DNA of 64,000 nucleotides from JAABVD01 sp965204545 (GTDB taxonomy: Bacteria > Verrucomicrobiota > Verrucomicrobiia > Opitutales > UBA2995), in the NCBI GenBank assembly GCA_965204545.1, contig CBDBFA010000003.1:186001-250000 (forward strand), read 5' to 3'. The notes beneath the pieces are model-generated. The model was not told the origin of the DNA. It saw only the letters and a list, made by a program, of their open reading frames with translations, and ran no database searches. Below are positions 9,459 through 18,474 of this stretch, one piece after another. The position numbers and the translations under genes were made by a program. The first letter of the stretch is position 1. Each line of letters begins with the position of its first letter.

Positions 9459-9668
9459 TTAAAGTAAACTGACGTTCAACCGGATTGATTTTTCAATATT
9501 AATATACAGCCCAGCCTGTTGTTCCCGCCACTGTTCCTTATCGATCCTGTTACTTTTAAACATTTCGGCTAACGCCGCCTGAATGATGTAGTCCGCGCTG
9601 ATTTCAAAATAATTTCGCAAATCATCACGGGTTTCACTAAGCCCGAAACCATCAGTTCCCAATGCAAT
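9459..9668 (-). pseudogene. aceE: C-terminal remnant of pyruvate dehydrogenase E1 (AceE type)
   Basis: About 69 codons reading IALGTDGFGLSETRDDLRNYFEIS, then ADYIIQAALAEM and a short tail to the natural stop. LGTDGFG-S-TR--LR--FE--A-YI--AAL is the unmistakable C-terminal signature of the homodimeric (AceE) pyruvate dehydrogenase E1. The frame is closed by TAA directly upstream, and the bases before it do not read as E1, so about 800 residues are missing. It sits on the same strand 32 bases upstream of prpB, so the operon probably once followed an aceE gene, with the rest lost at a recombination junction near 9670. Confidence 0.8.
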
Positions 9669-9739
9669 TTAGTCCATGAATTCCAAGACTTGGCTTGGCA
9701 GGAATGACAGCCTATAGTTCTTTTCTATTACCTTGATTC

Positions 9740-10006
9740 ATGAAAAGGCTGTGCGCTCTTCTTCTGACTGTTTCGTTAGCCTCGGTTTATGCAACTCCGC
9801 CTAAACTGGTTCAAGATGAGAAGGCTCAGGCCACCTCCGTATTCAGGCCTAACCGGGATGAGGCCATCCTGGTGCAAAACACCCGCTTCGACCACTTGGA
9901 ACAGACGCAGGACCCTCGGATCGTTGGGGGACCCATCGATTGGGATTACTACCCGCATTACGGGAGACGTGTTAACAAAAACTGGAAAGTAGATGAGAGA
10001 CCATGA
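9740..10006 (+). pseudogene. Internally deleted sulfatase: signal peptide joined to sulfatase tail
   Basis: An 88-codon frame with an intact signal peptide (MKRLCALLLTVSLASVYA), about 30 unassignable residues, then DHLEQTQDPRIVGGPIDWDY and YPHYGRRVNKNWKVDERP. The second half matches, residue for residue in most places, the end of the sulfatase at 3299-4855. The whole sulfatase core, including the CxPxR motif, is absent, so it cannot be an enzyme. Its stop still overlaps the next sulfatase ATG by 4 bases (ATGA, 10003-10006), so it may be translated and couple ribosomes onto that gene. It could be a third tandem paralogue reduced by deletion, or one side of a duplication made when 4.9-9.7 kb was inserted. 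Confidence 0.78.
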
Positions 10007-11529
10007 AATCGATTAGTAAACTTATAGCTGTCCTTGGGTTGTGGATACTAACCGGGCCGGCCACTTCGGCTCGGGATAAACCCAATATCCTGTTCATTTT
10101 TTCGGATGACCACACTTGGCAGACGATCTCCGCTTACGGCCATCCTTTGTCCGAAGTGGTGCCGACCCCAAACATCGATCGGATCGGCCAGGAGGGCATT
10201 CGCTTTGATCGATGCCTGGTGACGAATTCGATTTGCGCGCCCTCCCGAGCGGTAGTGCTCACCGGGAAATACTCCCATCTGAATGGGCAGCTAAATAATT
10301 TCAATACCTTTGACGGAGGCCAGGTGACGTTTCCCAAGCTGCTGCAGAAAACGGGTTACCAGACGGCGATCATCGGAAAGTGGCATCTGAAATCTGTGCC
10401 CACGGGCTTCCATCATCACGAGGTCTTGCAAGGGCAGGGCCGCTACTACAATCCCGTTCTCTACACGGATGGGGAACCCACTGAGTATGAAGGCTACAAT
10501 ACGGACGTGGTTGTGGACCGATCATTGCATTGGCTCAGCACCCGGGATTCGGACCAGCCTTTCATGCTGATGTGCCAATTCAAGGCGACCCATGGCCCAT
10601 TTCAACCGGCCCTGCGACACCTCGGCGAATTGGACGATGTCACCGTCCCGGTGCCGGACAACTTTTTCGATGACTATTCGGGTCGCAGTTCCCTACCCGC
10701 GAAACACAGAATGGGCATCGCCGACGATATGCCCCTCACTAATCTCAGCCTGGAGTATAGAAACATTCAGGGAGAGCAGCTAGAGCAATACCGAAGTCAT
10801 TTCGAGGAAGCCAATGCGGCATTGGAACAGGCTAACCTCCAGGGCGACGAACTGGCATTATGGCGCTACCAGCGCTTTATCAGGAATTTCCTCCTGACGA
10901 GCAAGGGCATCGACGAAAATGTGGGCCGTTTGCTGGACTATCTGGACGAGAGTGGACTGGCGGAAAACACAATCGTGATCTATGCCTCGGACCAGGGATT
11001 TTTCCTGGGGGAACATGGTTGGTACGATAAGCGATGGATGTATGAGGAGTGCCTGAAGACGCCGCTATTGGTCCGTTGGCCCGATGTTGCCAAAGGAGGG
11101 CAGGCCGTTGACGAAATCGTTTCCAATCTGGATTTCGCTCCCATGTTTCTCGAAATGGCGGGGGCATCGATTCCCAGCGAAATGCAGGGCAACAGCCTGG
11201 TGCCGTTCCTGAAAGGCAGCGTGCCCGAAAACTGGAGAAAGAGCTTCTATTACAATTACCCCGGCGAGAAAAGGCCGGCGCGGTTCCAAAGAGGAAATGC
11301 CAGTGATGATTACTACAATCACGGGGTGCCGCCGCAGGAAGGCGTGGCCGATGACCGGTATAAGCTTATCCACTACAAGTTCGACGACGTGGACGAGTGG
11401 GAATTCTTCGATCGCGAGCGCGACCCAAGTGAAATGAAGAGCGAATACGGAAACCCTGAATACGCCCGGAAAATAGACCAACTGAAATCGGAACTCGCCC
11501 GGTTAAGGGTTCATTACGGCGTCGAATAG
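10003..11529 (+). CDS. Secreted formylglycine sulfatase
   Basis: 508 aa with a signal peptide (MKSISKLIAVLGLWILTGPA), then KPNILFIFSDDHTW, formylglycine motif CAPSR (Cys at about 78), GKWHLKS and YASDQGFFLGEHGWYDKRWM, which ends in the conserved metal and catalytic loop. NIDRIGQEGIRF is the family's second block. It belongs to the mucin/heparin-type 6-O-sulfatase-like group by the DQGFFLGEHGWYDKRWMYEE block, though the substrate cannot be fixed. It starts inside the stop codon of the remnant at 9740. The next sulfatase follows after 32 bases, suggesting one operon through about 18 kb. Confidence 0.93.
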   Translation: MKSISKLIAVLGLWILTGPATSARDKPNILFIFSDDHTWQTISAYGHPLSEVVPTPNIDRIGQEGIRFDRCLVTNSICAPSRAVVLTGKYSHLNGQLNNFNTFDGGQVTFPKLLQKTGYQTAIIGKWHLKSVPTGFHHHEVLQGQGRYYNPVLYTDGEPTEYEGYNTDVVVDRSLHWLSTRDSDQPFMLMCQFKATHGPFQPALRHLGELDDVTVPVPDNFFDDYSGRSSLPAKHRMGIADDMPLTNLSLEYRNIQGEQLEQYRSHFEEANAALEQANLQGDELALWRYQRFIRNFLLTSKGIDENVGRLLDYLDESGLAENTIVIYASDQGFFLGEHGWYDKRWMYEECLKTPLLVRWPDVAKGGQAVDEIVSNLDFAPMFLEMAGASIPSEMQGNSLVPFLKGSVPENWRKSFYYNYPGEKRPARFQRGNASDDYYNHGVPPQEGVADDRYKLIHYKFDDVDEWEFFDRERDPSEMKSEYGNPEYARKIDQLKSELARLRVHYGVE

Positions 11530-11561
11530 TTACTTACTCCACCCCTTCTGAAAAAAAAAAA

Positions 11562-13370
11562 ATGAAATCAGTTGTCTCATTCCTTTTAATTGGCCTCTTC
11601 GCTTCAGCGGCGTTGGCGAGACCGAATGTCATCGTGGTCATGACCGACGACCAGGGCTACCCGGAGCTGTCGGTCCATGGAAACCCAATCCTGAAGTCCC
11701 CGCATCTGGACCGTTTGCATAGCCAAAGCTTGCGCCTGGAGGATTACCATGTTTCTCCGATGTGCACCCCGACGCGAGGGCAACTCATGACCGGCCTGGA
11801 CCCGGCCCGCAACGGAGCCATCAATGTGAGTAGCGGACGGGCATTGCTGAGGCCTGAAATACCCATCATGGCAAACTTCTTTGGCGATGCCGGGTATCGG
11901 ACCGGGATCTTCGGCAAGTGGCACCTCGGAGCCAATTACCCATTTCGTCCGGAAGATAGAGGCTGGCACGAAACCGTTTGGTTCCCTTCATCGCACATCG
12001 GCTCCGTTCCGGATTATTGGGGTAATGATTATTGGGATGATACCTACGTCAATAACGGGAAGCTCAAACCATATAAGGGCTACTGCACGGATATCTTTTT
12101 TGACGAAGGAATTGCCTTCATGAAGAAGTCTGCCGGAGCTGGCAAACCCTTCCTGGCCTACATTGCGCCTAATACTCCCCACGGGCCGTTGGTTGCTCCC
12201 GAGGAAGACGAGAAGGCGATTGCCGCAATCCTTGCCGGGGAAGCATTCGCCGGGATGGACCGGCTCCTCAAAGCACGGTTGGCAGACTATCTGGGCATGG
12301 TCCGAAACATCGATACCAACATGGGCAGGCTCATGAAATTTCTCGATGAGGAAGGATTGCGGGATAATACCATCCTGATTTTCAAAACGGATAACGGCAG
12401 CACCCACGGGCCACGATATTACAATGCGGGCATGCGTGGGCAAAAAACCGAATTGTGGGAAGGGGGTCACCGGGTTCCCTGTTTTATCAGTTGGCCGAAT
12501 GGCGATCTCTTAAAACCACAGGATATCCACGGATTGACCCAAGTGCAGGACTTGCTCCCTACCCTGCTGGATCTTTGCGACATTCCGACGGATGCAAAGT
12601 TCGACGGAATGAGTCTGGCGTCCATTCTGAAAGGCAAGGCGGTAGTCCCCGAGGATCGCATGTTGGTAATCAACTACAGTCGCATGCCGGGATTCGTAAA
12701 CTATCCCACACCATTCGCCCAAACTTTGATCTACCGCAATTTGGGTGAAGTGCTTTGGAAGCGTTGGCGACTGCTGGAGGATCGTGAGCTTTACAATCTT
12801 GAAGACGATCCCTTGCAAACTACGAACGTCATCGACCAATACCCGGAGGTCGTATCCAAAATGCGGGCACGCCTGGACGAATGGTGGGCCGATGTCGGAC
12901 CGAATGCCAATGAGGTCCAACGAGTGATTATCGGAAGCGAGCATGAAAATCCATCGCGATTGACGGGCTGCGAATGGCTGGATGTATTTATCGACCAGCA
13001 AGGACAAATCCGCAGGGGTGCTGAAAAGAGCGGCTATTGGATGTTGGAAGTAGCGGAAGATGGAGAGTATGACTTCGAGTTACGACGTTGGCCGAAAGAA
13101 ATCGATCGTCCGATCACGGCGCCGTCCGAACAGGGCGCCGGCGCCCTGGATGTCCATACGGCGAGTTTCTATCTCAGTGATTACCACCATTTGGAAATCG
13201 GCGATAAAAAACCCTATCGCTTTGAAGGATTAAATAAGCCTATCGGACCGGACGACACCTCCGTCACATTTACGGCCCAGCTCAAGAAGGGACCCATTGC
13301 GCTCCACACCTGGTTTAGGGGTCCTCAAACGACGTTGAGCGCCTACTACGTTTACGTGACTAAAAAATAG
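11562..13370 (+). CDS. Secreted arylsulfatase with C-terminal extension
   Basis: 602 aa. Signal peptide MKSVVSFLLIGLFASAALA, then RPNVIVVMTDDQGYPELS, formylglycine motif CTPTR (Cys at about 68), GIFGKWHLG and FKTDNGSTHG. GGHRVPCFISWP is the usual loop before the C-terminal subdomain. The last ~110 residues (from about GYWMLEVAEDGEYDFELRRW) form an extra beta-rich domain found after the catalytic part in a subset of arylsulfatases; its role is unknown, possibly carbohydrate contact. No terminator lies between it and either neighbour (32 and 12 bases away). Confidence 0.92.
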   Translation: MKSVVSFLLIGLFASAALARPNVIVVMTDDQGYPELSVHGNPILKSPHLDRLHSQSLRLEDYHVSPMCTPTRGQLMTGLDPARNGAINVSSGRALLRPEIPIMANFFGDAGYRTGIFGKWHLGANYPFRPEDRGWHETVWFPSSHIGSVPDYWGNDYWDDTYVNNGKLKPYKGYCTDIFFDEGIAFMKKSAGAGKPFLAYIAPNTPHGPLVAPEEDEKAIAAILAGEAFAGMDRLLKARLADYLGMVRNIDTNMGRLMKFLDEEGLRDNTILIFKTDNGSTHGPRYYNAGMRGQKTELWEGGHRVPCFISWPNGDLLKPQDIHGLTQVQDLLPTLLDLCDIPTDAKFDGMSLASILKGKAVVPEDRMLVINYSRMPGFVNYPTPFAQTLIYRNLGEVLWKRWRLLEDRELYNLEDDPLQTTNVIDQYPEVVSKMRARLDEWWADVGPNANEVQRVIIGSEHENPSRLTGCEWLDVFIDQQGQIRRGAEKSGYWMLEVAEDGEYDFELRRWPKEIDRPITAPSEQGAGALDVHTASFYLSDYHHLEIGDKKPYRFEGLNKPIGPDDTSVTFTAQLKKGPIALHTWFRGPQTTLSAYYVYVTKK

Positions 13371-13382
13371 AAAACGTTATTT

Positions 13383-14777
13383 ATGCAGAGGATCTTACTC
13401 ACTGTTCTGAATCTCTTGATTCCGGTCTCTTTCCTCTTGCCGATTTCGGCGGAGGTCCGTCCGAACATCCTCTTCATTTCAGTGGACGATTTGAACGATT
13501 GGGTGGGTCACCTCGGTGGTCATCCACAGTCCAAGACACCGAATATCGATCGATTGGCGGGTCGCGGGGTGTCCTTTACCAAGGCCTACTGTAATGCGCC
13601 GCTTTGCAATCCTTCCCGGGTCAGTTTGTTCTCCGGTATTCTGCCATCCCACTCTGGCGTTTACGGGAATGGGGAAAAGATGCGTGATAAAATTCCGGAT
13701 ACGGTGACTTTGATGCAATACCTCCGTGAGGAAGGAGGCTATTCCGTTCAGGGTGGAGGAAAATTGTTCCACGGTGCCAGCCCCTATGATCCTGATTCCT
13801 GGGACCATTACAATACGCCTCGGCGTTCGAGACAGAGGGGAAAGCGCGATGACGGTTTGCCGGAGGATGCCTGGGCCCCCTGGGGACCTCTCGATGTCGA
13901 GGACTCTGAGATGTTCGACGTGAAAAACGTCAATTGGGCAATTTCCGAGCTGAAAAAATCGCATGATAAGCCGTTCTTCCTGGCCTGTGGATTTACCAAA
14001 CCGCATTTGCCCTGGTTCGTTCCGCAAAAGTATTTCGATATGCATCCCTTGGAAGATATCGTGCTTCCGGAAACGTTGGAGACCGATCGGGACGACCTTC
14101 CTTATTGGGGCAGGAAGTTCGCTATCGAAGTGCACGATGTATCGGGACCGCGCAATGTTGCAACTCATGGTGAGGACCACGACATGGTTACCAAACACGG
14201 CCAATGGCATCGTGCCATTCAAAGTTATCTGGCTACCATCAGTTTTGTGGATACGCACGTGGGGCGTTTGCTCGATGCCTTGGACGACAGTGAGCATTCC
14301 GACAATACCATCGTCGTTCTCTGGGGTGACCATGGTTGGCATTTGGGGGAAAAACAGCATTGGCGCAAACATGCCCTTTGGGACGTGACCACGAGGATCA
14401 CACTCATTATGGCCGGTCCTGAACCTATTCAGAAAAACCAGTTGTGCGACCGACCGGTGAGCCTTATCGATATCTATCCGACACTGTTGGAATTGACCGA
14501 TGTTCCTCTACGTGCCGGACTCGATGGACAAAGCCTGGTTCCGCTTTTGAAGAATCCAAAACACCTCTGGGATCGCCCCGTACTCATGACCTACGGTTAT
14601 AAGAACCACGCGGTGCAAACCGACCGCTGGCGTTACATTCGTTACAACGACGGAGGCGAGGAGTTGTACGATAGCAAAGCGGATCCAAATGAATGGCACA
14701 ACCTTGCCTCCATGGAGCAACACCAATCTACCATAGAAACCCTAAGTAAATTGCTTCCCACTATCAACCGCCGCTAA
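13383..14777 (+). CDS. Secreted sulfatase, iduronate-2-sulfatase-like
   Basis: 464 aa. Signal peptide MQRILLTVLNLLIPVSFLLP is followed by RPNILFISVDDLNDW, formylglycine motif CNPSR (Cys at about 75), GKLFHG in place of the usual GKWH, and WGDHGWHLGEKQHWRKHALW. The DDLNDW, GKLFHG and GDHGWHLGE-HW-K blocks are hallmarks of the iduronate-2-sulfatase branch, which in marine bacteria acts on several sulfated algal polymers. Start and stop lie within a few bases of the neighbouring sulfatases. A relative of the same branch is at 24528. Branch assignment is good; substrate is inference. Confidence 0.92.
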   Translation: MQRILLTVLNLLIPVSFLLPISAEVRPNILFISVDDLNDWVGHLGGHPQSKTPNIDRLAGRGVSFTKAYCNAPLCNPSRVSLFSGILPSHSGVYGNGEKMRDKIPDTVTLMQYLREEGGYSVQGGGKLFHGASPYDPDSWDHYNTPRRSRQRGKRDDGLPEDAWAPWGPLDVEDSEMFDVKNVNWAISELKKSHDKPFFLACGFTKPHLPWFVPQKYFDMHPLEDIVLPETLETDRDDLPYWGRKFAIEVHDVSGPRNVATHGEDHDMVTKHGQWHRAIQSYLATISFVDTHVGRLLDALDDSEHSDNTIVVLWGDHGWHLGEKQHWRKHALWDVTTRITLIMAGPEPIQKNQLCDRPVSLIDIYPTLLELTDVPLRAGLDGQSLVPLLKNPKHLWDRPVLMTYGYKNHAVQTDRWRYIRYNDGGEELYDSKADPNEWHNLASMEQHQSTIETLSKLLPTINRR

Positions 14778-14799
14778 TACACCCCCAATCTCACTCCCT

Positions 14800-16605
14800 A
14801 TGAACCTAACCCGCATTTCTCACAAATTTTCTACTGCGCTCCGGTATGTCGGCACCGACGGGGATTTCCCTGGATTCGGGACTTTGCAGGGTGTCGACCC
14901 GGCTTCACCCCCGAATCTGTACGAAACCCCCGCCAGTACTCGACCTCCGTTCGCTCGTCACGAATTTTGTGAGATATGCGGGCTAAGTAGAATTCTCACA
15001 CTGGCGGTAGCTCTGTTCCTGTCGGTCCCCTTGCACGGTCAGGAAGAGCGCCCCAACATCATTTTTTTTCTCGTGGACGATCTGGGTTGGACCGATCTTG
15101 GAACCTTCGGAAGCAGCTTTTACGAATCGCCCCACATCGACCGGTTCGCTACCGAAAGCGTAAAGTTTACCAGCGCCTATGCCGCCTGCCACGTGTGTTC
15201 GCCGACACGCTCCAGCATCCTGACGGGGAAGTATCCGGCCCGCAACAACATGACAGACTGGATACCGGGCCGACGCGACTTTCCCTTTCAGAAATACCTC
15301 AACATACGGACGGGGCAGCATCTCCCTTATGAGGAGACGACGATAGCGGAGACCTTGAGAGGCCAAGGCTACAAGACGGCTGCCGTGGGCAAGTGGCACC
15401 TTGGCAGGGCGCCGTCTACCCCGGATAAGCACGGGTTTGATTGGCATATTCCAAGGAATTGGCCCGGAGGGGCGCCCAACCGCACTTTCTACGCGCCCTA
15501 CAATCTGGAAGGGTTGGAGGATGCCCCGGAAGGAGAGTATTTGACTGACCGGCTCACCGACGAGGCGCTTGGGTTCATAGACCGGAATAAAGACGGTCCT
15601 TTCTTTCTCTACTTGGCTCATTTCGCGGTGCACGACCCCATTCACGGTCGCCCGGATCTAGTGGAAAAGTACGAAGCCAAGCTTAAGGCAAATCCACCCA
15701 AAGGGGATACGCCCTATTTGCTGGAAGGGAATCCCGATCTAAAAGAGCCCCTTTCGCGGGAATATCTGGATAAAGCGATATCGGATCCGGCCTTTGCGGA
15801 ATATGGCGTCCTGCCTCAGCACACGGTAAAGATAAAGCAGTTTCAGGATAACACCCAATTCGCGGGAATGGTGGAAGCGGTCGACCAAAGCCTTGGGCGA
15901 ATACTCGATCGCCTCGAGGAACTCGGTATCGACGACAACACCATTGTCATTTTCTTCGCGGACAACGGCGGCATGGCGGGGATGAATGTAGGAGGTCCTA
16001 TGAGGACTGTGACCGAAGATAAACTTGACGTGGCATTCTCAACATCCGTCCTGCCGCTCCGTGGAGCCAAAGGCTGGCTTTACGAAGGAGGGATCCGGGT
16101 TCCCTGTATCGTGAAATGGCCCGGGCAAGGAAATGAGGGAACGGTATCGGATGAACCGATCATCAGTAACGATTTCTATCCTACGATTCTGGAAATGGCA
16201 GGACTTCCTCTCATGGAATCGCAGCATGCGGATGGCGTTAGTATTACGCCGCTTCTCAAAGGGGCGCCATCACTCGATCGGGAAGCGATCTATTGGCATT
16301 TTCCGCACTACAGCAACCACGGCATGCAGCCTCCTGCAGGAGCTATTCGAGCGGGAGACTACAAATTGCTCGAGTACTACGAGAACAACACGGTTCAGCT
16401 ATTCAACCTGAAGGAAGATATCGGCGAGCAGAACGATCTCTCGAAATCCAATCCGGCAAAAGCGAAGGAACTGACCGCTATGCTGCACGCATGGCGCGAA
16501 TCGGTAGATGCGCAAATGCCGTCATTGAATCCGGACTACACCGAAATCGATCCCCATAAATGGGCACGTGAAGTGGGCCCCAGATGGGTTCGCCGGCGAC
16601 GTTAG
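14800..16605 (+). CDS. Secreted sulfatase carrying an in-frame mobile-element insertion in its signal peptide
   Basis: 601 aa as encoded. The sulfatase core begins ERPNIIFFLVDDLGWTDLG, with formylglycine motif CSPTR (Cys at about 133), GKWHLG and FFADNGGM. Residues 4-62 come from a 173-bp repeat (14810-14982) plus one copy of a CTAA duplication: 177 bases, exactly 59 codons. Removing them restores MNLSRILTLAVALFLSVPL, an excellent signal peptide, and a normal 542-aa enzyme. No ATG or GTG lies between the element and the hydrophobic core, so translation must enter through the element from ATG 14800 (a TTG near 14884 is the only other candidate). Export of the enlarged product is doubtful. The catalytic part looks intact. 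Confidence 0.92.
   Translation: MNLTRISHKFSTALRYVGTDGDFPGFGTLQGVDPASPPNLYETPASTRPPFARHEFCEICGLSRILTLAVALFLSVPLHGQEERPNIIFFLVDDLGWTDLGTFGSSFYESPHIDRFATESVKFTSAYAACHVCSPTRSSILTGKYPARNNMTDWIPGRRDFPFQKYLNIRTGQHLPYEETTIAETLRGQGYKTAAVGKWHLGRAPSTPDKHGFDWHIPRNWPGGAPNRTFYAPYNLEGLEDAPEGEYLTDRLTDEALGFIDRNKDGPFFLYLAHFAVHDPIHGRPDLVEKYEAKLKANPPKGDTPYLLEGNPDLKEPLSREYLDKAISDPAFAEYGVLPQHTVKIKQFQDNTQFAGMVEAVDQSLGRILDRLEELGIDDNTIVIFFADNGGMAGMNVGGPMRTVTEDKLDVAFSTSVLPLRGAKGWLYEGGIRVPCIVKWPGQGNEGTVSDEPIISNDFYPTILEMAGLPLMESQHADGVSITPLLKGAPSLDREAIYWHFPHYSNHGMQPPAGAIRAGDYKLLEYYENNTVQLFNLKEDIGEQNDLSKSNPAKAKELTAMLHAWRESVDAQMPSLNPDYTEIDPHKWAREVGPRWVRRRR
14810..14982 (+). mobile_element. 173-bp MITE-like element (family B), in-frame in a sulfatase gene
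   Basis: Ends are CCCGCATTTCTCACAAA (14810-14826) and its inverted partner TTTGTGAGATATGCGGG (14966-14982), a 16/17 match. CTAA flanks both sides (14806-14809, 14983-14986), consistent with a 4-bp target duplication. No transposase is encoded. A homologous copy in the opposite orientation is at 55996-56195, so this is a dispersed non-autonomous element. Confidence 0.85.
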
Positions 16606-16623
16606 AAAGGAATTTTGCCTGCC

Positions 16624-18054
16624 ATGAAACTATGCCGAATATTCTCAATCGTGTTGGCCTTGACTATGTGCTGGTCAATAACCCCACCCCTTCATGGCTC
16701 GGATCGCCCTAATATTTTCTTCGCCATCGCTGATGATTGGGGTTGGCCGCATTCCGGCAGTTATGGGGATGCGGTGGTGCAAACACCCACCTTCGACGGT
16801 ATCGCAGCCAACGGTGTTCTTTTCACCAATGCTTATATTTCCTCTCCTTCCTGCACACCTTCGAGAAACGCCATTCTCACGGGGCAACACTTTTGGAGGT
16901 TAAAATCCGGTGGAAACTTATGGAGCATTTATCCGGATGGATTCCCTACCTATGTGGAAGCTCTTAAAGACGCCGGATATTTTGTGGGTTCCTACAGAAA
17001 AGCATTTGGGCCTGGGGACGATGGAGGCCGTGAAGTAGCCGGAAAGAAGTTCTCCAGCCTGAAAGAATTTTTTGACCAGCGACCGGATGACCAACCGTTT
17101 TGTTTCTGGTTTGGGGCTTCCGACCCTCACCGCACCTACATATGGGAGTCCGGTGTGCGTTCCGGGATGAAGGTTGAGGATGTTGAGGTGCCACCCTTTT
17201 ATCCGGACTCTGAAATTATTCGGAAAGATATCCTCGATTACTACTGGGAGGTGCAGCGCTTTGACCGACAAGTCGGGGAGGCTTTAGCATTGCTCGAAGA
17301 AAAGGGTGAGATCGACAACACAATCGTGGTCATGACCGGTGACCATGGATTTCCATTTCCAAGAGGAAAAGCGAATCTATATGACTATGGAACCCGGGTG
17401 CCCCTCGCAATCAAGTGGCATAAGGCCGTTCCCAAGAATCGTGTTGTGACCGACTTTGTAAGTACGACCGACTTGGCTCCGACATTCCTGGAAGCTGTTG
17501 GTGTTGACATGCTTCCAGGTACGACCGGCCGATCGCTGCTGCCGATTTTGAAATCCGAAGCTGAAGGCCGTGTCAGTTTGGATCGAGAGTATGTATTGAC
17601 GGGCAAGGAGCGCCATACATTGGCCCAACTGGACCATCCCGGCGGTACGCCCATGCGCGCCATTCGTACAGACGACTTTCTTTATATCCACAATTTCAAA
17701 CCCGACCGTTGGCCGGCCGGCCATCCGGATGGAAGTTATCATGGCAAGATTTATATGGATATCGATGCCAGTCCCACCAAGGACTACATCGTCACTCACA
17801 AGGACGATCCAGATATGGAAATTTATTGGCAACTATCCTGTGGCAAACGACCCGCCGATGAGCTATACGACTTGAGGCTCGATCCCGATCAATTGCATAA
17901 TGTAGCGGATCGTGCCGAATACGCAGACACCTTGAAGCGGCTAAAGAAAAAGCTGTTTGCCGAGCTCGAACGATTTGAGGACCCACGACTTGTAGGCGGC
18001 GCCGATGCGTTTGATAGTTACAAGTATACAGGTCGCCTGGTCCGTCAGCCATGA
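16624..18054 (+). CDS. Secreted formylglycine sulfatase, related to the 1797/3299 pair
   Basis: 476 aa from ATG 16624; GAAAGGA about 11 bases upstream is the likely ribosome site, and the in-frame TTG 16615 is a weaker start. Signal peptide, then RPNIFFAIADDWGWPHSG, formylglycine motif CTPSR (Cys at about 77), FGASDPHRTY and TGDHGFPFPRGKANLYDYGT. It shares the FPRGKA-LYD-G-RVPLAI-W block, the F-PDRWPAG-PD segment and the EDPRLVGG tail with the tandem pair at 1797/3299, so the three form a subfamily. It closes the first uninterrupted sulfatase run. Substrate unknown. Confidence 0.92.
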   Translation: MKLCRIFSIVLALTMCWSITPPLHGSDRPNIFFAIADDWGWPHSGSYGDAVVQTPTFDGIAANGVLFTNAYISSPSCTPSRNAILTGQHFWRLKSGGNLWSIYPDGFPTYVEALKDAGYFVGSYRKAFGPGDDGGREVAGKKFSSLKEFFDQRPDDQPFCFWFGASDPHRTYIWESGVRSGMKVEDVEVPPFYPDSEIIRKDILDYYWEVQRFDRQVGEALALLEEKGEIDNTIVVMTGDHGFPFPRGKANLYDYGTRVPLAIKWHKAVPKNRVVTDFVSTTDLAPTFLEAVGVDMLPGTTGRSLLPILKSEAEGRVSLDREYVLTGKERHTLAQLDHPGGTPMRAIRTDDFLYIHNFKPDRWPAGHPDGSYHGKIYMDIDASPTKDYIVTHKDDPDMEIYWQLSCGKRPADELYDLRLDPDQLHNVADRAEYADTLKRLKKKLFAELERFEDPRLVGGADAFDSYKYTGRLVRQP

Positions 18055-18114
18055 AATGATGACGGCGTGGTCAGTGCTTCCTCGTCACAATGCTTGACCC
18101 TTGATCGGCCAGGA

Positions 18115-18400
18115 ATATGAGGATCTACCGGCTCTGAAATGCTGCCTTATCGAAGGGCAATTTCAGGGTTTTCTCATAACCCATTTTCTTGCGCATCTGC
18201 ACATACCGCGTCTGAATGAAAATATCCAGTTCTCCGGTAAACCGAGGATCTTGCGTTGCCTGGCCTTAGGAACGCATTTGTTCCGCCAGTTTTTTACTGT
18301 CACTGTCGTATCGCGGATCATCGATTAGATTCTTCTGCTCCCAGGGATCGCCGGTCACTACCGAGGTCAGCCAAAGTGAACCCACTTTCGTGGCGAGTGA
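18115..18400 (-). pseudogene. C-terminal fragment of a sulfatase, with an internal stop
   Basis: Minus-strand reading gives VVTGDPWEQKNLIDDPRYDS and KKLAEQMRS, then a TAA, then GQATQDPRFTGELDIFIQTR, YVQMRKKMGYEKTLKLP and FDKAAFQSR before a stop at about 18118. The DPWE-KNL block and the QDPR-tail are typical of the C-terminal subdomain of sulfatases. The N-terminal part and the catalytic motif are missing. The rest of 18055-18474 has no gene. The fragment's end carries a 25-bp sequence (18118-18142) that recurs at 19975-19999, on the far side of the ADP-ribosylglycohydrolase gene. Confidence 0.65.
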
Positions 18401-18474
18401 CTGAATTGTACAATGGCCACTTTGGCTGACAGGAAATTGCTTTGATTTGGTCACAAACTGTTATAATAAATGCC

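Noticed and set aside
13479..14372. 297-codon minus-strand frame, plus similar ones at 2016-2828 and 3551-4393
   Set aside because: Antisense to strong sulfatase genes; long shadow frames are expected from the GC bias at third positions, and they lack start signals or homology.
18101..18328. 75-codon + frame
   Set aside because: Antisense to the sulfatase remnant, whose minus-strand reading shows clear sulfatase C-terminal motifs.
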